A stretch of DNA of 64,000 nt, taken from assembly GCA_918797485.1 (NCBI GenBank), contig CAKKNE010000001.1, forward strand, positions 2,728,001 through 2,792,000, written 5' to 3'. The DNA is from Pelagomonas calceolata. Lineage: Eukaryota; Sar; Pelagophyceae; Pelagomonadales; Pelagomonadaceae. The position numbers and the translations under genes are program-made. Below are positions 10,691 through 21,317 of this stretch, piece after piece. Every line of letters starts with the position of its first letter. The stretch's first letter is position 1. The notes under the pieces were generated by a model. It had not been told where the DNA came from, ran no database searches, and saw only the letters and a list, made by a program, of their open reading frames with translations.

Positions 10691-11199
10691 ACTCGCCAAC
10701 AACTTAGGTATTGGATTTCTATATTGGATTAGTTGAAGTAATTTACGGGGCCTATCCACCGCCGAAAAATAACCACGGGTGGACTGGCACTGGCCAGTTG
10801 GCCACTTCGCCGCCTAAATTGACCGTACCACTGGCAGGGCTACTAGACTCGGAGGTCGCGGCGGGGGCCCCCAACCCGAGCCGGACACCGGGTTCTTTTT
10901 TACAGTAAGATCCTGAGCGATCCTCCCCAAGGTAAATTCGTGCTGAATTACCCTGCGACACTTAATGCTCCGTGAGTACAGCTAAATTTGGCTGTTTTAC
11001 CCCCCCTTTCAGCGTGAACGGCGCGCTCAAACCTGATGGCCAGTGAATATTGCCACCGTTCGGCACCTTCCGATTCCCGAGGGGCGAAAGCAACCACACT
11101 TTGCCATATAATAATGGGGGCTCGCTTCACGTAGGTCCTGTCTGCATCCTTGGGGGCAGCGCAGAAGCTGAGATCGAAACTATTTGCGTGCTATGCGTC

Positions 11200-11290
11200 G
11201 GTGCGATCGACAGCACGGCCGCCGGATGCTGCCAAATTTACGCTCACTCGCTGGTCAGCGTCGATAGACTCCCTTCCCGCGCGCGGGCGG
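11200..11290 (-). repeat. Dispersed repeat C, copy 2 (partner 251-345)
   Basis: The reverse complement reads GCGGGAAGGGAGTCTATCG and onward through ATTTGGCAGCATC, matching 251-345. The only two copies in the window lie 11 kb apart in opposite orientation. Confidence 0.7.
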
Positions 11291-11384
11291 AGGATGATCC
11301 ACCTTATTGAAATGTTAAACTTAAATGTTATCCTCCTTGCCGCGATTTCATGATTATCGCAATCTGATCACGATCACGACAATG

Positions 11385-11835
11385 GGGGAGTGCAATGGAA
11401 ATACACGTCTAGTAGGATCCCAAGGTTCAACTGAGACGTATCCAAGCACAACCCGTACTTGTATTACCCGCCTAGGCTACTTCCCATCCTAGGGTACTCC
11501 GATATCCCCTTAGTAGGGGGAAGTCGCCTCTCACTCCTAACTATTATCATCCTGAGTCACCTTTAATTGACGGACGTAATTCCCCGTCACAAACCCCATC
11601 AAACATGGGAGAAACTATTTCGTTAGACGACTACACTACGCTGCCGGTGAAGTCCGGAGCTACACACTCTATTTCCCTATGCATCGCACTATCTCAGCCG
11701 CCGTACTCCCAAGGGTGCGTACTCCTTTGGTCTTGCATCATTCGCAGTGCTAGTACAAGTATAGCGGTGGTGCAGGGAATGTCTTCCTTTGCATCGTCAA
11801 CCAACCTTGATTTGGGCGTTCGCCAGCCTGCTTGA
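11385..11835 (+). mobile_element. Possible copia 3' LTR remnant
   Basis: A purine-rich ATGGGGGAG precedes TGCAATGG, the arrangement of a polypurine tract and LTR start. A 60-base stretch at 11685-11750 (ACTATCTCAGCCGCCGTACT, then CTTTGGTCTTGCATCATTCG) recurs at 53300-53360, where it again lies downstream of a GGGGGAG tract. Old fossil; its borders are uncertain. Confidence 0.4.
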
Positions 11836-11880
11836 CGGCCATTCAACTAGCCAGGTGAATTCAATGGCTTGTCTCTGTTT

Positions 11881-12298
11881 CTAACATTTGGACGGTGTAT
11901 CACTGCAAAAGATGAGCACGTGTGCCTGGTCAAGCTGGAAGAAAAGCAAAGATGTTGTTTGGTGGGTTATTGAGCTCCCGTAGTTCGCACCAACCTATAC
12001 ATAAATAATGCCTTCATATTGATTCGCTGAATTTTGATCTTACCACGCAATGCCAGGTTCCACCGTACGCCACGTCGAAGATTCTTTTTAGATCCGTTGC
12101 CACATCCTAGGGCGAGGGAATACGTAGCGCAAACTTGCCTTTTGAAAGTGTAAATCGCACCTTTTCAGTACTATACTTGTCCATGGCCGCATCTGCGGCT
12201 AAGATTGCTGCATCCTTTATCGCAACAGGAACTTCAACTCGATGCAGGCAAACCTTGCGGGAAACTTCTTTTTCCTCCGATGTACTCTCTTCAGCCAT
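11881..12298 (-). CDS. LC8-type dynein light chain, 3 exons
   Basis: Exons 12298-12161, 12106-12044 and 11994-11881 (minus strand) join in phase to a 104-residue protein; introns are 54 and 49 nt, both GT-AG. The order of motifs is that of LC8 family light chains: an AAILAADAAMDKYSTEKDVA helix, KRIFDVAYGGTWHCVVG (family consensus KKYNPTWHCIVG) and a THQTTSLLFFQLDQAHVLIF strand pair. LC8 proteins are homodimeric hubs in axonemal and cytoplasmic dynein and many other complexes. The usual GRNFGSYV is replaced by GANYGSSI and the C-terminus extends with SDTPSKC, so this is a divergent, probably axonemal paralogue rather than canonical LC8. The ATG at 12298 gives the expected acidic leader. It is divergently arranged with POLR3B 350 bp away. 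Confidence 0.9.
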
Positions 12299-12645
12299 AG
12301 TTAGCGTGGCGCTGAAAATTCTAGCTGGAGATATATCTGGCTAGGAATGATTTTACTGCGCTACTGCGCGAATGATAGTGCCTCGCGCAGCCCAAGTGCT
12401 TAATCTGGTCACACGCACGCACATATTGGCGTCGTTGTATTTGTCGATGCGATAGCCGCAGGGTCCGAGTCGTGGTGGCAATCATACTAATTGCTTCAGC
12501 TTCTGCACTGGCAGTCACGGTGGACATGACTCGGAGCACTGGCGAAATTTGACGGTGGACAACTCCCGGGAGCAGAGAAGATAAGGCTGGGGTCGGGGAA
12601 GTCACGATGATTGCGCCCTTGCGACGGACGGGTTTTTAAGGAGCC
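12299..12645. promoter_or_regulatory. Shared divergent promoter region (inferred)
   Basis: The 347-bp gap separates the dynein light chain (minus) from POLR3B (plus). It must hold both promoters. I see no TATA box or repeated motif that I can defend, and open frames inside it look like noise. Confidence 0.4.
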
Positions 12646-15600
12646 ATGTTGCAATTGCCCCACAATGTCCAGGTGTGTGGTTTCTGTACCTGCTATCTTT
12701 CGAATAAATCATCTAGACGAGATGGAAAATCCTACCACATTTTTTGCGTCTCATGAAGCAGCATGTGACCTCTTTCGATTATTTTGTTCAAACCGAGATA
12801 AAGAAAGTGGTTGCTGCAGAGCGCCACGGCGCCTACAAATTCAATTCTAAACATTTTTCAACGATACCACTGACAGGCACCAAATCAGACCGTGCGATCA
12901 GAGGTCGATCCAAACTTTTATCTGTCGTACACAGACGTTTATGTTGGATCGCCATCAATTGAAGAAGATGCTTTTACAAGCACAGCTGCAACTCCACTTG
13001 AATGTCGGCTTCGTGACTGTACGTACAGCGCACCCATCTACGTAGACGTAAAGTACCGCCGCGGTCCACAGATTGTGACCACCTCAAAAGTTCCAATAGG
13101 GTGCATACCAATTATGTTGCATTCTTGTAAGTGCGTCTTGTACGAGAAATCGCGCTCTGAGCTAGAAGCTTTAAAAGAGTGCCCTCACGACCCGGGTGGC
13201 TACTTCATCGTGAAGGGTGTTGAAAAGGTCATACTTATGCAGGAGCAACTCTCAAAAAATCGAATGATAATTGAACGTGATGCAAAGGGGGTGTTCTGCG
13301 CAGCTATCACGAGTTCTACTCACGAACGCAAAAGCAGATGCTCCATTGTGGTCAAACCCACATCGCATGGGTATCGGGTGTACCTAAAGCACAACACGTT
13401 GGGCGACGACATTCCAGTTGCGGTTATACTGAAGGCAATGGGGATGGAATGTGACCAGGAAATTGCTGAGTTGGTAGGTTCTGGGGACTGTCGAATTGCC
13501 AGCATCTTCGTGAATTCCATGGAGGAACCTAGTGCAGCTCGCGTGAAAACACAGAAACAGGCACTCGCGTACATTGGTGAAGCGATTCGAGCAAAATATA
13601 AGGCACAATCTGTTGATGGTGTACGGTTTTTACAATATGCCCCACATGGTCGAAGATCTATCTCTGCAGATGAAGAGGCGCGGGATGTCTTGGCTCATGT
13701 CGTACTATCCCATGTGCCTGTAGTAAACTACGATTTTGTTGCGAAGCGTACATACGTTGGCCACGTCACAAAACGTGTAATTGCTGCATTACTTGATAAC
13801 TCACTACTGGACGACAAGGACTACTACGGTAACAAGAGGCTCGAGCTTGCTGGTCAACTACTAAGCCTTTTATTTGAAGATCTTTTTAAGCGATTCAATT
13901 CAGATTTAAAGCGATCAGCTGACCTTGTTTTGCAAAAGCAAAACAGAACGGCTGTATTCGACATTGTGAAATCAACCATTTGGCGTACTGATACACTGGC
14001 CCAGGGGTTTGTGCATGCCATATCAACAGGAAATTGGGTTCTGAAGCGTTTCAAGATGGATCGTGCTGGTGTCACACAGGTCCTCTCGAGGCTGTCATAC
14101 ATATCAGCTATAGGGATGATGACTCGTGTCAACTCCCAGTTCGAAAAAACAAGGAAGACATCGGGTCCACGCGCTTTGCAGCCCTCTCAATGGGGGATGC
14201 TTTGTCCAGCAGACACGCCGGAGGGCGAAACATGCGGCCTAGTTAAAAATTTGGCACTTCTTGCTCATGTTACTACAGATGCTGAAATTGAAACAACAAA
14301 ACGATCCTGCTATGACCTTGGTGTTGAACAACTAGGACACCTAAATGGGACAGCCCTAAACTCACATGCCACTGCTTACCTGGTTTTCCTCAATGGGTTG
14401 GTGATTGGTGCGTGCTCCAGGCCGCACAAATTAGCACACGCGCTGCGTCGGATGCGCCGCTCAAAACGAATTGGCGAACACATCTCAGTCTATACCCATT
14501 CTGTGCATCGAGCAATATATATAGCTTGCGACGGTGGACGTGTCTGTCGTCCATTGATCATCGCTTCTCGCGGCCGTTCCCGGTTGTTGCCCCAAATCCT
14601 CGAACACAAGACACTAAATGTACACATCTTCAGATTAGCTCTCGGTCAGCTGACAGCATCAGGTGTCGTGGAGTACGTCGATGTTAATGAAGAAAACAAT
14701 TGTTTCATAGCACTGGATGAAAATCAGCTCACCCACTGCCATACACATCTAGAGGTCGACCCAGCAACCGTTCTCGGTGTGGTATGTGGTCTTGTTGCAT
14801 TTCCCCATCACAATCAATCGCCAAGAAATACATATCAATGTGCAATGGGCAAACAATCAATGGGATCAGTGGCAACAAACCAGTTCGAACGTATGGACTC
14901 TCTCTTGTATTCTCTCGTTTACCCACAAAAGGCAATAGTCAAGAGTCGCATTCTAGACCTAGTTCACTTCGATGATCTCCCTGGTGGTTGCAACGCAACG
15001 CTAGCTGTTATGTCGTGCTCCGGTTATGACATTGAAGACGCAATAATCCTCAATAAAAACTCGCTTGATAGAGGGTTTTTGCGTTGCCTTGTACTTAAGA
15101 AGCACCAGGCATCTATTCGACGGTCCGTTCATGCCTTACACCCCACGAGGCAGGTAGTTGCATTGATACAGGTATGCTAATGGTACATTTGACCGAACAA
15201 TTGGTCCGCCTCCACTATCTTCGTTTATACAAGGTTATGTCGAGTTGGCTAACTAGATCATACGATTGGAATAGGGATACATGACACCCGATACCAACGT
15301 TATTCCGCACTCGACGATGATGGGATTTGTCTTGTTGGCGAAAGACTCAATGACCAATCAATAATTATCAACCGCGAAGTGCCGATTGAATCTCCTGATG
15401 TTGTTTATTCTTCTGCGAGAGAGAGTCATGCCCAGTGTTGCTGCTTAGTGCCGGCCTTGCACATAAATATCACTGTCAGGGAGTCAAAGTGGCGGATGGC
15501 GGATGTCCACAACTCCAGGATCGCCCGCAAAATTCAAGTCCCAGTCGTGCTCGCATGGAATCTGAGCACTGTTTGATGGTGAGATATGATCTAGACCACA

Positions 15601-17110
15601 GGTACAAAGCACCAGCACCGAGTGTAGTGGACCGTGTGCTCCTCACTGCAAACGAAACTGATCAGTTTTTGGTTAAAGTCATGGTGCGACAGTCTCGTCG
15701 TCCTGAAATTGGAGACAAGCTGGCTACCGGCGTAAGAGAGACAAACAAAATCGGGTTGAGCTAATCAACATTACCCAGGTTTGCAAGCCGCCACGGACAG
15801 AAAGGTGTCTGTGGCGCAATTATATCACAGGTTTCAAAGATTTTTGTGTTATTTTTGTATTTAACATTATGTAATTATTATTATACAGGAGGATATGCCG
15901 TTTACGGATGTGGGAATATGCCCTGATGTAATTATGAATCCTCATGGCTTTCCTAGTCGCATGACAGTAGGAAAAATAATTGAACTTGTTCAGAGAGTGT
16001 GGACGACAATATGGCCGTTGTAATAATGCTTTCCAATAAACACGTAGGTTGCTGGGAAGGCTGGAGTATGTCACGGGCGGCAAGCATTTGGCACAGCATT
16101 TGGCGAGTCTCGCGGTTCTGCAGATCACTCAAAGTAACAATATCCGTGCCTTGCTTACATGGATATCTTTGCTACTACAGGGAAGCATCAAGAGAACTCC
16201 TCGCATATGGGTATTCCTATATTGGAAAAGATTTGCTCTATTCAGGAACCTCCGGCGACCTTTTGAGGGCGTTTGTTTTCATGGGGCCTGTGTTCTACCA
16301 GAAATTAAAACACATGGTCATGGACAAAATGCATTCACGCGCGTACCTTCCCTGTGTGTTTGTCAAACTAAGTCCATTAAACATTAACAGGACTCCACAG
16401 GCGCGGTTCGATTCTGAGTTATATATTGTATATTGTGCTTGTAGATATACAGTTCTTAATCCTTGCTCTTATGTTTATCTAGGTCCGAGAGCACAGTGCG
16501 TCTGCGCAGTCTTGTTCAACGTAATTCATGATTCACTCTTTGATCTAGGCTCACGCGCCAGCCCACCGAAGGGTAATAACACCGCCCTGCGAATGGCCTT
16601 GATTTTTGGCACCTGATTCTCTTCTTTGTAGGCGGTCGCGTGACGGTGGTTTGCGACTCGGTGACGAGACTGCTTTCATGTACATATTTGAGAAGACTTG
16701 CCTTAGGCGAAATGGAGCGTGATTGCCTTATATCATATGGCGCAGCCAACTTAATTACCGAACGACTGATGATCTCATCGGATCAATTTGATGTTCATGT
16801 ATGTGAGTATTGTGGCCTCCTTGGATATTCAACAGTCAGCCTTCACCGAGTGCCAATACTCTCTTCAAGATATATCTCGTTCGGTACAATGCGCACGCAG
16901 GCATCAAGCACTGAGCGCTCTATCTGTACGCGAAGTAGTTGGTGTCAAAAGTGCCGCTCGGATAGTCGCATGGCACAGATTCGCATTCCTTATGCTTGCA
17001 AACTTCTTTTCCAAGGTACGCTGCTTCTAAGCCATGTGTCGGGTAACCTTTGTGTGTCAGAACTCCAATGCATGAATGTTACGCCGCGGTTAAAGTTGGT
17101 GGACATGTAG
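12646..17110 (+). CDS. POLR3B: DNA-directed RNA polymerase III second-largest subunit, multi-exon
   Basis: The second-largest catalytic subunit of RNA polymerase III, which makes tRNA and 5S rRNA. Exon 1 (12646-12672, MLQLPHNVQ) is followed by a 44-nt intron and a segment [20 protein letters not shown] that aligns with the family N-terminus. The main exon (about 12877-15122) contains [78 protein letters not shown] and [20 protein letters not shown]. At least ten further small exons carry [94 protein letters not shown], the C-terminal zinc site (CEYCGLLGY and WCQKC) and [12 protein letters not shown], ending PRLKLVDM. Introns are about 41-90 nt. One junction after RRPEIGDK (near 15720) fits only a GC-AG intron. 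All catalytic blocks appear present. Confidence 0.95.
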
Positions 17111-17584
17111 CCAAACATGTTAGATCATCTTGCATATAGAAATGCGCCATTTTCAGTACAAGACATTGCGTGGGGACTCATAAGCTTAGGAGGGAGGTCA
17201 CGATGCAAGTTCCCCGGGCACTTCCCACCAGTCTTCCCACTAGGGCGAGTACTCAGGGGGTTATCCGCTATGTGAATTCAAGTTTATTATTTATTAATTC
17301 TCGTCCCGAGTCGGCGACTTAAGTGGCGACTTGGAGCATTTCCGACATGGGCCAGGTCAGCGGCGGCCCGGAAGGTCACGATTTAAGTGAGCTAAACCTG
17401 TCTGTTCGCGACACATTTTAGTAAGACCTGCATTTAAAATGCGCGTTTATCTCGGCCGGATCGTTGAGTTAGACCGCGAGCCCACTTACGAAGTTGGCCC
17501 GAAGCTCGCGATCTATCGAAGTGCCGCGGGGTGCGACGAGCGTAGAGGCCGTCGCGGCGAGCTAGGGATGCCAGAGTACAGAAT

Positions 17585-17700
17585 CGACATTCGATAATCC
17601 CTCTCCGCCGCGACTTCGGTTGCTGTGGGGCCTCGCAGCGTTGGATATCGTAGAGCGTCTGCGGCTGCTCGTGGGACAGTTTGCACAAGACGCATGCGGC
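17585..17700 (+). repeat. Dispersed repeat R3, copy 1 (partner 28480-28575)
   Basis: The stretch TTCGGTTGCTGTGGGGCCTC, then AGCGTTGGATATCGTAGAGC and a distal GTTTGCACAAG matches 28490-28570 in the same orientation with scattered substitutions. A weaker relative (CCGCAGTGTCGGATATCATC) is at 48802-48825. Confidence 0.6.
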
Positions 17701-18346
17701 GTCTTTGTGTGTATCTCTCCTCTGGACGCAGCACATATGTCGGGCGCCCACGGCTGGCCCGCGTCGCCGACGCCGAAAAAAAATTGTTATTTTTCGAGCG
17801 CGCCAGACCAGGGGGACCATCCAGGAACAGGGGACGGCACAAACGCGCGTCCCGAGAGGGAGCGTGTTCCCCCTTTTGGGGCAATTAGGGATGAGGCGCA
17901 GAAGCAAATAGTGATATACTGCAAAGAAGGCCGCGGCCAAGAAATAGAAGCCAACTCCCCCGTTTTGAGCGCTGCGCTCCTCCCCCGTAGCCGCGCGCTC
18001 CCATGCAATAATGGTTTACCTATCGTACCTAACTACTAGTTACATCCTACTTTTTCTACTAGCAAAAATTTTTACCTTACCTTAGCTAGCTACAAAAAGC
18101 CATAGGCACAGTATACTATAATAACCTTTGGGGACCTTTGCTAGTAGGTTTTGGTTGGATTAGCGAATTTACCCTGAGTGGGGCACGCGCGTGTCCCATA
18201 CTCCCCCAGACACGTGGGGCGCGCGGATCCTGGGACACGGCGAGTCCAATGCACGGGTTGGTTCCACGTGTAAGTGGAATGACTAATACCCCCCCTATGA
18301 TATGTACCCCTACCTTACTCATATACCCCGGGTCCTAGGACCTACT

Positions 18347-18374
18347 CCTAATGGATCTTTAAAGATCCATTAGG
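18347..18374. repeat. 28-bp perfect palindrome
   Basis: CCTAATGGATCTTT is followed directly by its own reverse complement AAAGATCCATTAGG with no spacer. It could be a protein-binding site or the scar of a foldback element. It lies about 700 bases from the nearest gene end. Confidence 0.85.
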
Positions 18375-19075
18375 ATACTTCTAGTAAAATAAAAGAAAGA
18401 AGAACTTGAAGAAGAAGGGCCTACTTGTTATAATAATAAGAGTAATAACAAATTAAGGGAACAAGCTCCTCAGATACTTTTTTTTTTTTGTGCTTGGTGC
18501 AGTGTTTGGGAGTGGGGGTGGTTTCTCTCCTCCCGGGTCCCTTGCTTTCTTCCACCGTACCTTATTCTCTCCGGCCGTAGCTCCGAGTCGCGAGGACCCA
18601 TCGCCAGCCCGGGCGGCCTGGGCGGGACGCTGTCGAGGATCTACGGTTCCATGATGGGGGTGCAGAGCGAGATGTATGAATCTTGCTGTCGTCCGTGCTC
18701 ACCAATCATATGGGGAGACATGCCCCAGACTCATCGAGATAAACCCATCGCCGAGAAATGCCGAGAACTCAGGCTTCCGAGTCGGCCTCTCGCGACGCTA
18801 AGATGGTCACTATGGACGTACCAGGGCAGCACACTTGGACGTACCAGGGCAGCAGCGGTGCGGTCACAGCGTTCGCATTTCAGCAGCTCACGCCGAGATT
18901 CCGTGACATGCGCCGCGTTTCACACGGTGACCGACCGAGTCGGCAAGGCGCCTCTACGGACATGCAGAGTTCGCACCCGTGCAGGTGCGTGATAAGCCGC
19001 CGTGCGCCAGGGATTTGTTGGTCTTCTATGGCCATCCGATGCCTTTGCGAGCATGCGGATTCCACACCGTCCTCA

Positions 19076-21317
19076 TCATTTCAAATCCTCAAATTGATAC
19101 GGCTTTTCACGGTGCAGCTTGTCTTGCCAAGCACGAGCTTTTGTGTAATCATTCTTCAGCAGTAGAGCCTTGCCAAAATGATGGAATGCTAGTTGATATT
19201 GTGACAAGGAGTAATAACAAAGTCCCATATTATGAAAGGTTACGTGATGCTCGCCACTGCATTCAATTGAGGTTTGATAAAATCGAATCGCCTTTTGGTA
19301 CATCCTCAATCCATAATACAAACGACCAACCTATGGAAGGGCAACTGAACACAGCCAACGTCCGGCTCTATGCCTCAAAAGCCACGTCTTTGTTTTTATC
19401 CAACATGAAATGCTGACGCCACAATTGAGGTAAATTACGGCAAAGATCATTTCGCAATTTAATTGTACAAGCGGAGACCTGTTGTAGTATCGGATCACGA
19501 AATTTGTAAAACACGTCCGGATCCCAATTGCTGAGCCTATGAAAAGGTAGCTGAGTATTTTTTGGAACAGTCCAAGCATACTTAAGCAAAGCAACAATTG
19601 CCTTCAGTGTGGGACGCTCAGTGTCGTCCTTCATGCTCTTTTGAACAACAAAAAAGTCGTTAGGACCAAATGAAGTAATAGAATCAGAGAAAGCTCGACA
19701 AAGATTAGGAAATGCGAGTGAGCGCGCCTATAATTGTGAAGTAAGAATTTACCTGACTTTGGCTTGCTACTGTACGGCTGAAAGGCGCTCCACATCACTC
19801 CCAACCCAATTATGGATTTGAACACGCCCTAAATCATAGAATGGTGAGCTTTGATGACCCATGGTTGATGGCTGGAATGTAGCCAGCACGGCGTCTTCTT
19901 GGTTTGTAAATACTAAAACAGAGACTTTCAGTGACGCTTCCTCCTGAGGATCGTGCAGAACAAAGCCTGAACGGCTTGTGCAATATAGTCCGATCGCATG
20001 ATAGTTGACCATCACCGAAAATGATCCATGCACAGCCACGTGAGGGTCGTTTAGCCCTCGAAACCTAATAAAGAACAAGATAAAAAACAATACAGTTTGC
20101 GCGCTGCGCATGCTGTTCGTGATTATTATTTCCTTTGTCTCCGGAAAGGACAAGGGCACGACCACCTGCGAGGTAACTTACGCCATACACCAGAAATGCT
20201 CACAAGAGAAGGAGGTCAGTCGCCTAAGGGCTCTCAAGGCGCCTATGGGCAGGAGTATCGATGCTTCATCTGAAGCATCTCCAAAGAAATCTCTATACCA
20301 CCTAAAACATCCAAGATGCACGCATACCGATTTAGCTTTACTATTACCGCAAAATCCGTCGTAAATGACAAGAATCCTCTGGTTCACTCTCCGCGTAGTA
20401 ATTTTCATTGATAACCCGGTACGTAAAGTGATTGTCGAATCGCTTGATTATTTCAGGGTCCAATGCATCTGTTTCGAATAGATTGCGCGACCCGACAGAT
20501 ATCAGCCCTTCTTTAAGTTGACCAGCTTCAATCTATGTTTCCAGGCATAGTGGTTTGTAAATAATGAGATAATATAGGCACTTGCTTGAAAAATGTCATG
20601 ACAAAGGGTGTCAAAAAGATAATTTGCAATAACACAAATAGGATTCTTTAGCGTGCTACGACCAATTACCACATTTGAATGGTGGAGCCTAAAGAAGCGC
20701 GAGATAATTGTGCAGAAGACCATACAATAAACCTGATGGTTTCATCATGTACTGCATCAAATATAGCGATGTCAAGCTGACCACAATCTAAATATGGACG
20801 GAAGCTTTCATGGTCATTCCAAAATTTCAAATTGTTCCACGTGAAATCAGTCATAACATACACGACTTTCTCTGCAGGAAACTCAAACACCTCCGGAAGT
20901 TCTTTGATTGCCTATTCATGCCCACACAATGAAGAATGGTCACTGTGAATACTTACCTGGAGTATAAAAAAAGAGAATTTGCCGGAACCCGCCCCCAGCT
21001 CAATTATGTAGAGCGGTTCTGTTTTATTTAGTGGAATTTTGCTGTTTGCACATGTGCAATCATGAAGAAACCCAAGGAGTACTTTTGCATATGCGCCTAA
21101 TTTAGCAAGTTGAAATAAAATTTTCGCATTATCGCCGTTCCAAACGTCCAATGAACGCATTGCAGGTAATGAAATGAGGCACAATTCCCTGACTCCATGA
21201 TTCAACGCCATTCCGGTCATAGAATGACATCATCAGCTTCCAAAGGAGACTGTCCGAGCATCGCGTGAACTCTTCAAGACGGCAACGATCCCCGGTCGGG
21301 GGTGTAAGTCCAGGCAT
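19076..21317 (-). CDS. SAM-dependent methyltransferase domain fused to TPR repeats, multi-exon
   Basis: Read on the minus strand. The N-terminal exon has LMMSFYDRNGVESWSQGIVP; the next begins RAYAKVLLGFLHDC after an intron ending in TTAG and contains IIELGAGSGKFSFFILQ, the glycine-rich SAM-binding motif I. Later blocks are VVYVMTDFTWNNLKFW, QLDIAIFDA, the substrate-side block NPICVIANYLFDTLCHDIFQ, GLISVGSRNLFETDALDPEI and VNYHAIGLYC. The C-terminus carries a helical segment and TPR motifs (YYGLRMYQKAIRFYQTSIEC; FHNMGLCYYSLSQYQLAFHH), stopping at 19076. This methyltransferase-TPR layout is a recurrent uncharacterised family in protists and bacteria; the substrate is unknown. At least six short introns interrupt it. 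The ATG at 21317 is the first in frame; the N-terminus could be extended. Its 3' end faces the POLR3B end. Confidence 0.8.

Larger units (their letters stand above)
10559..11880. other. Intergenic with copia and dispersed repeat remnants
   Basis: Holds the copia RNase H fragment (10590-10690), sequence related to repeat family B around 10925-10975 (CTGAATTACCCTGCGACACT), repeat C copy 2 (11200-11290) and an LTR-like segment (11385-11835). No host gene is recognised. Both this region and the facing 3' end of the light-chain gene at 11881 are on different strands, so transcripts converge here. Confidence 0.5.
17111..19075. other. Intergenic, repeat R3 copy, perfect palindrome, no gene
   Basis: No conserved protein is recognised. 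A 168-codon minus-strand frame at 17434-17940 falls on a dispersed repeat and has no family resemblance. The region contains R3 (17585-17700), a 28-bp perfect palindrome (18347-18374) and a short tandem repeat of GGACGTACCAGGGCAGCA (about 18817-18855). The POLR3B 3' end and the methyltransferase 3' end converge on it. Confidence 0.5.

Noticed and set aside
12800-12890. A non-canonical (non-GT) intron in the POLR3B N-terminus
   Set aside because: A GT donor after EIKK or KKV (near 12805) and the acceptor GACAG at 12876 restore the [11 protein letters not shown] block in phase, so a canonical intron suffices.
17434-17940. Overlapping frames of 123-168 codons on both strands
   Set aside because: They fall on GC-rich repeat R3 and its flanks, differ in every frame and show no family motif.
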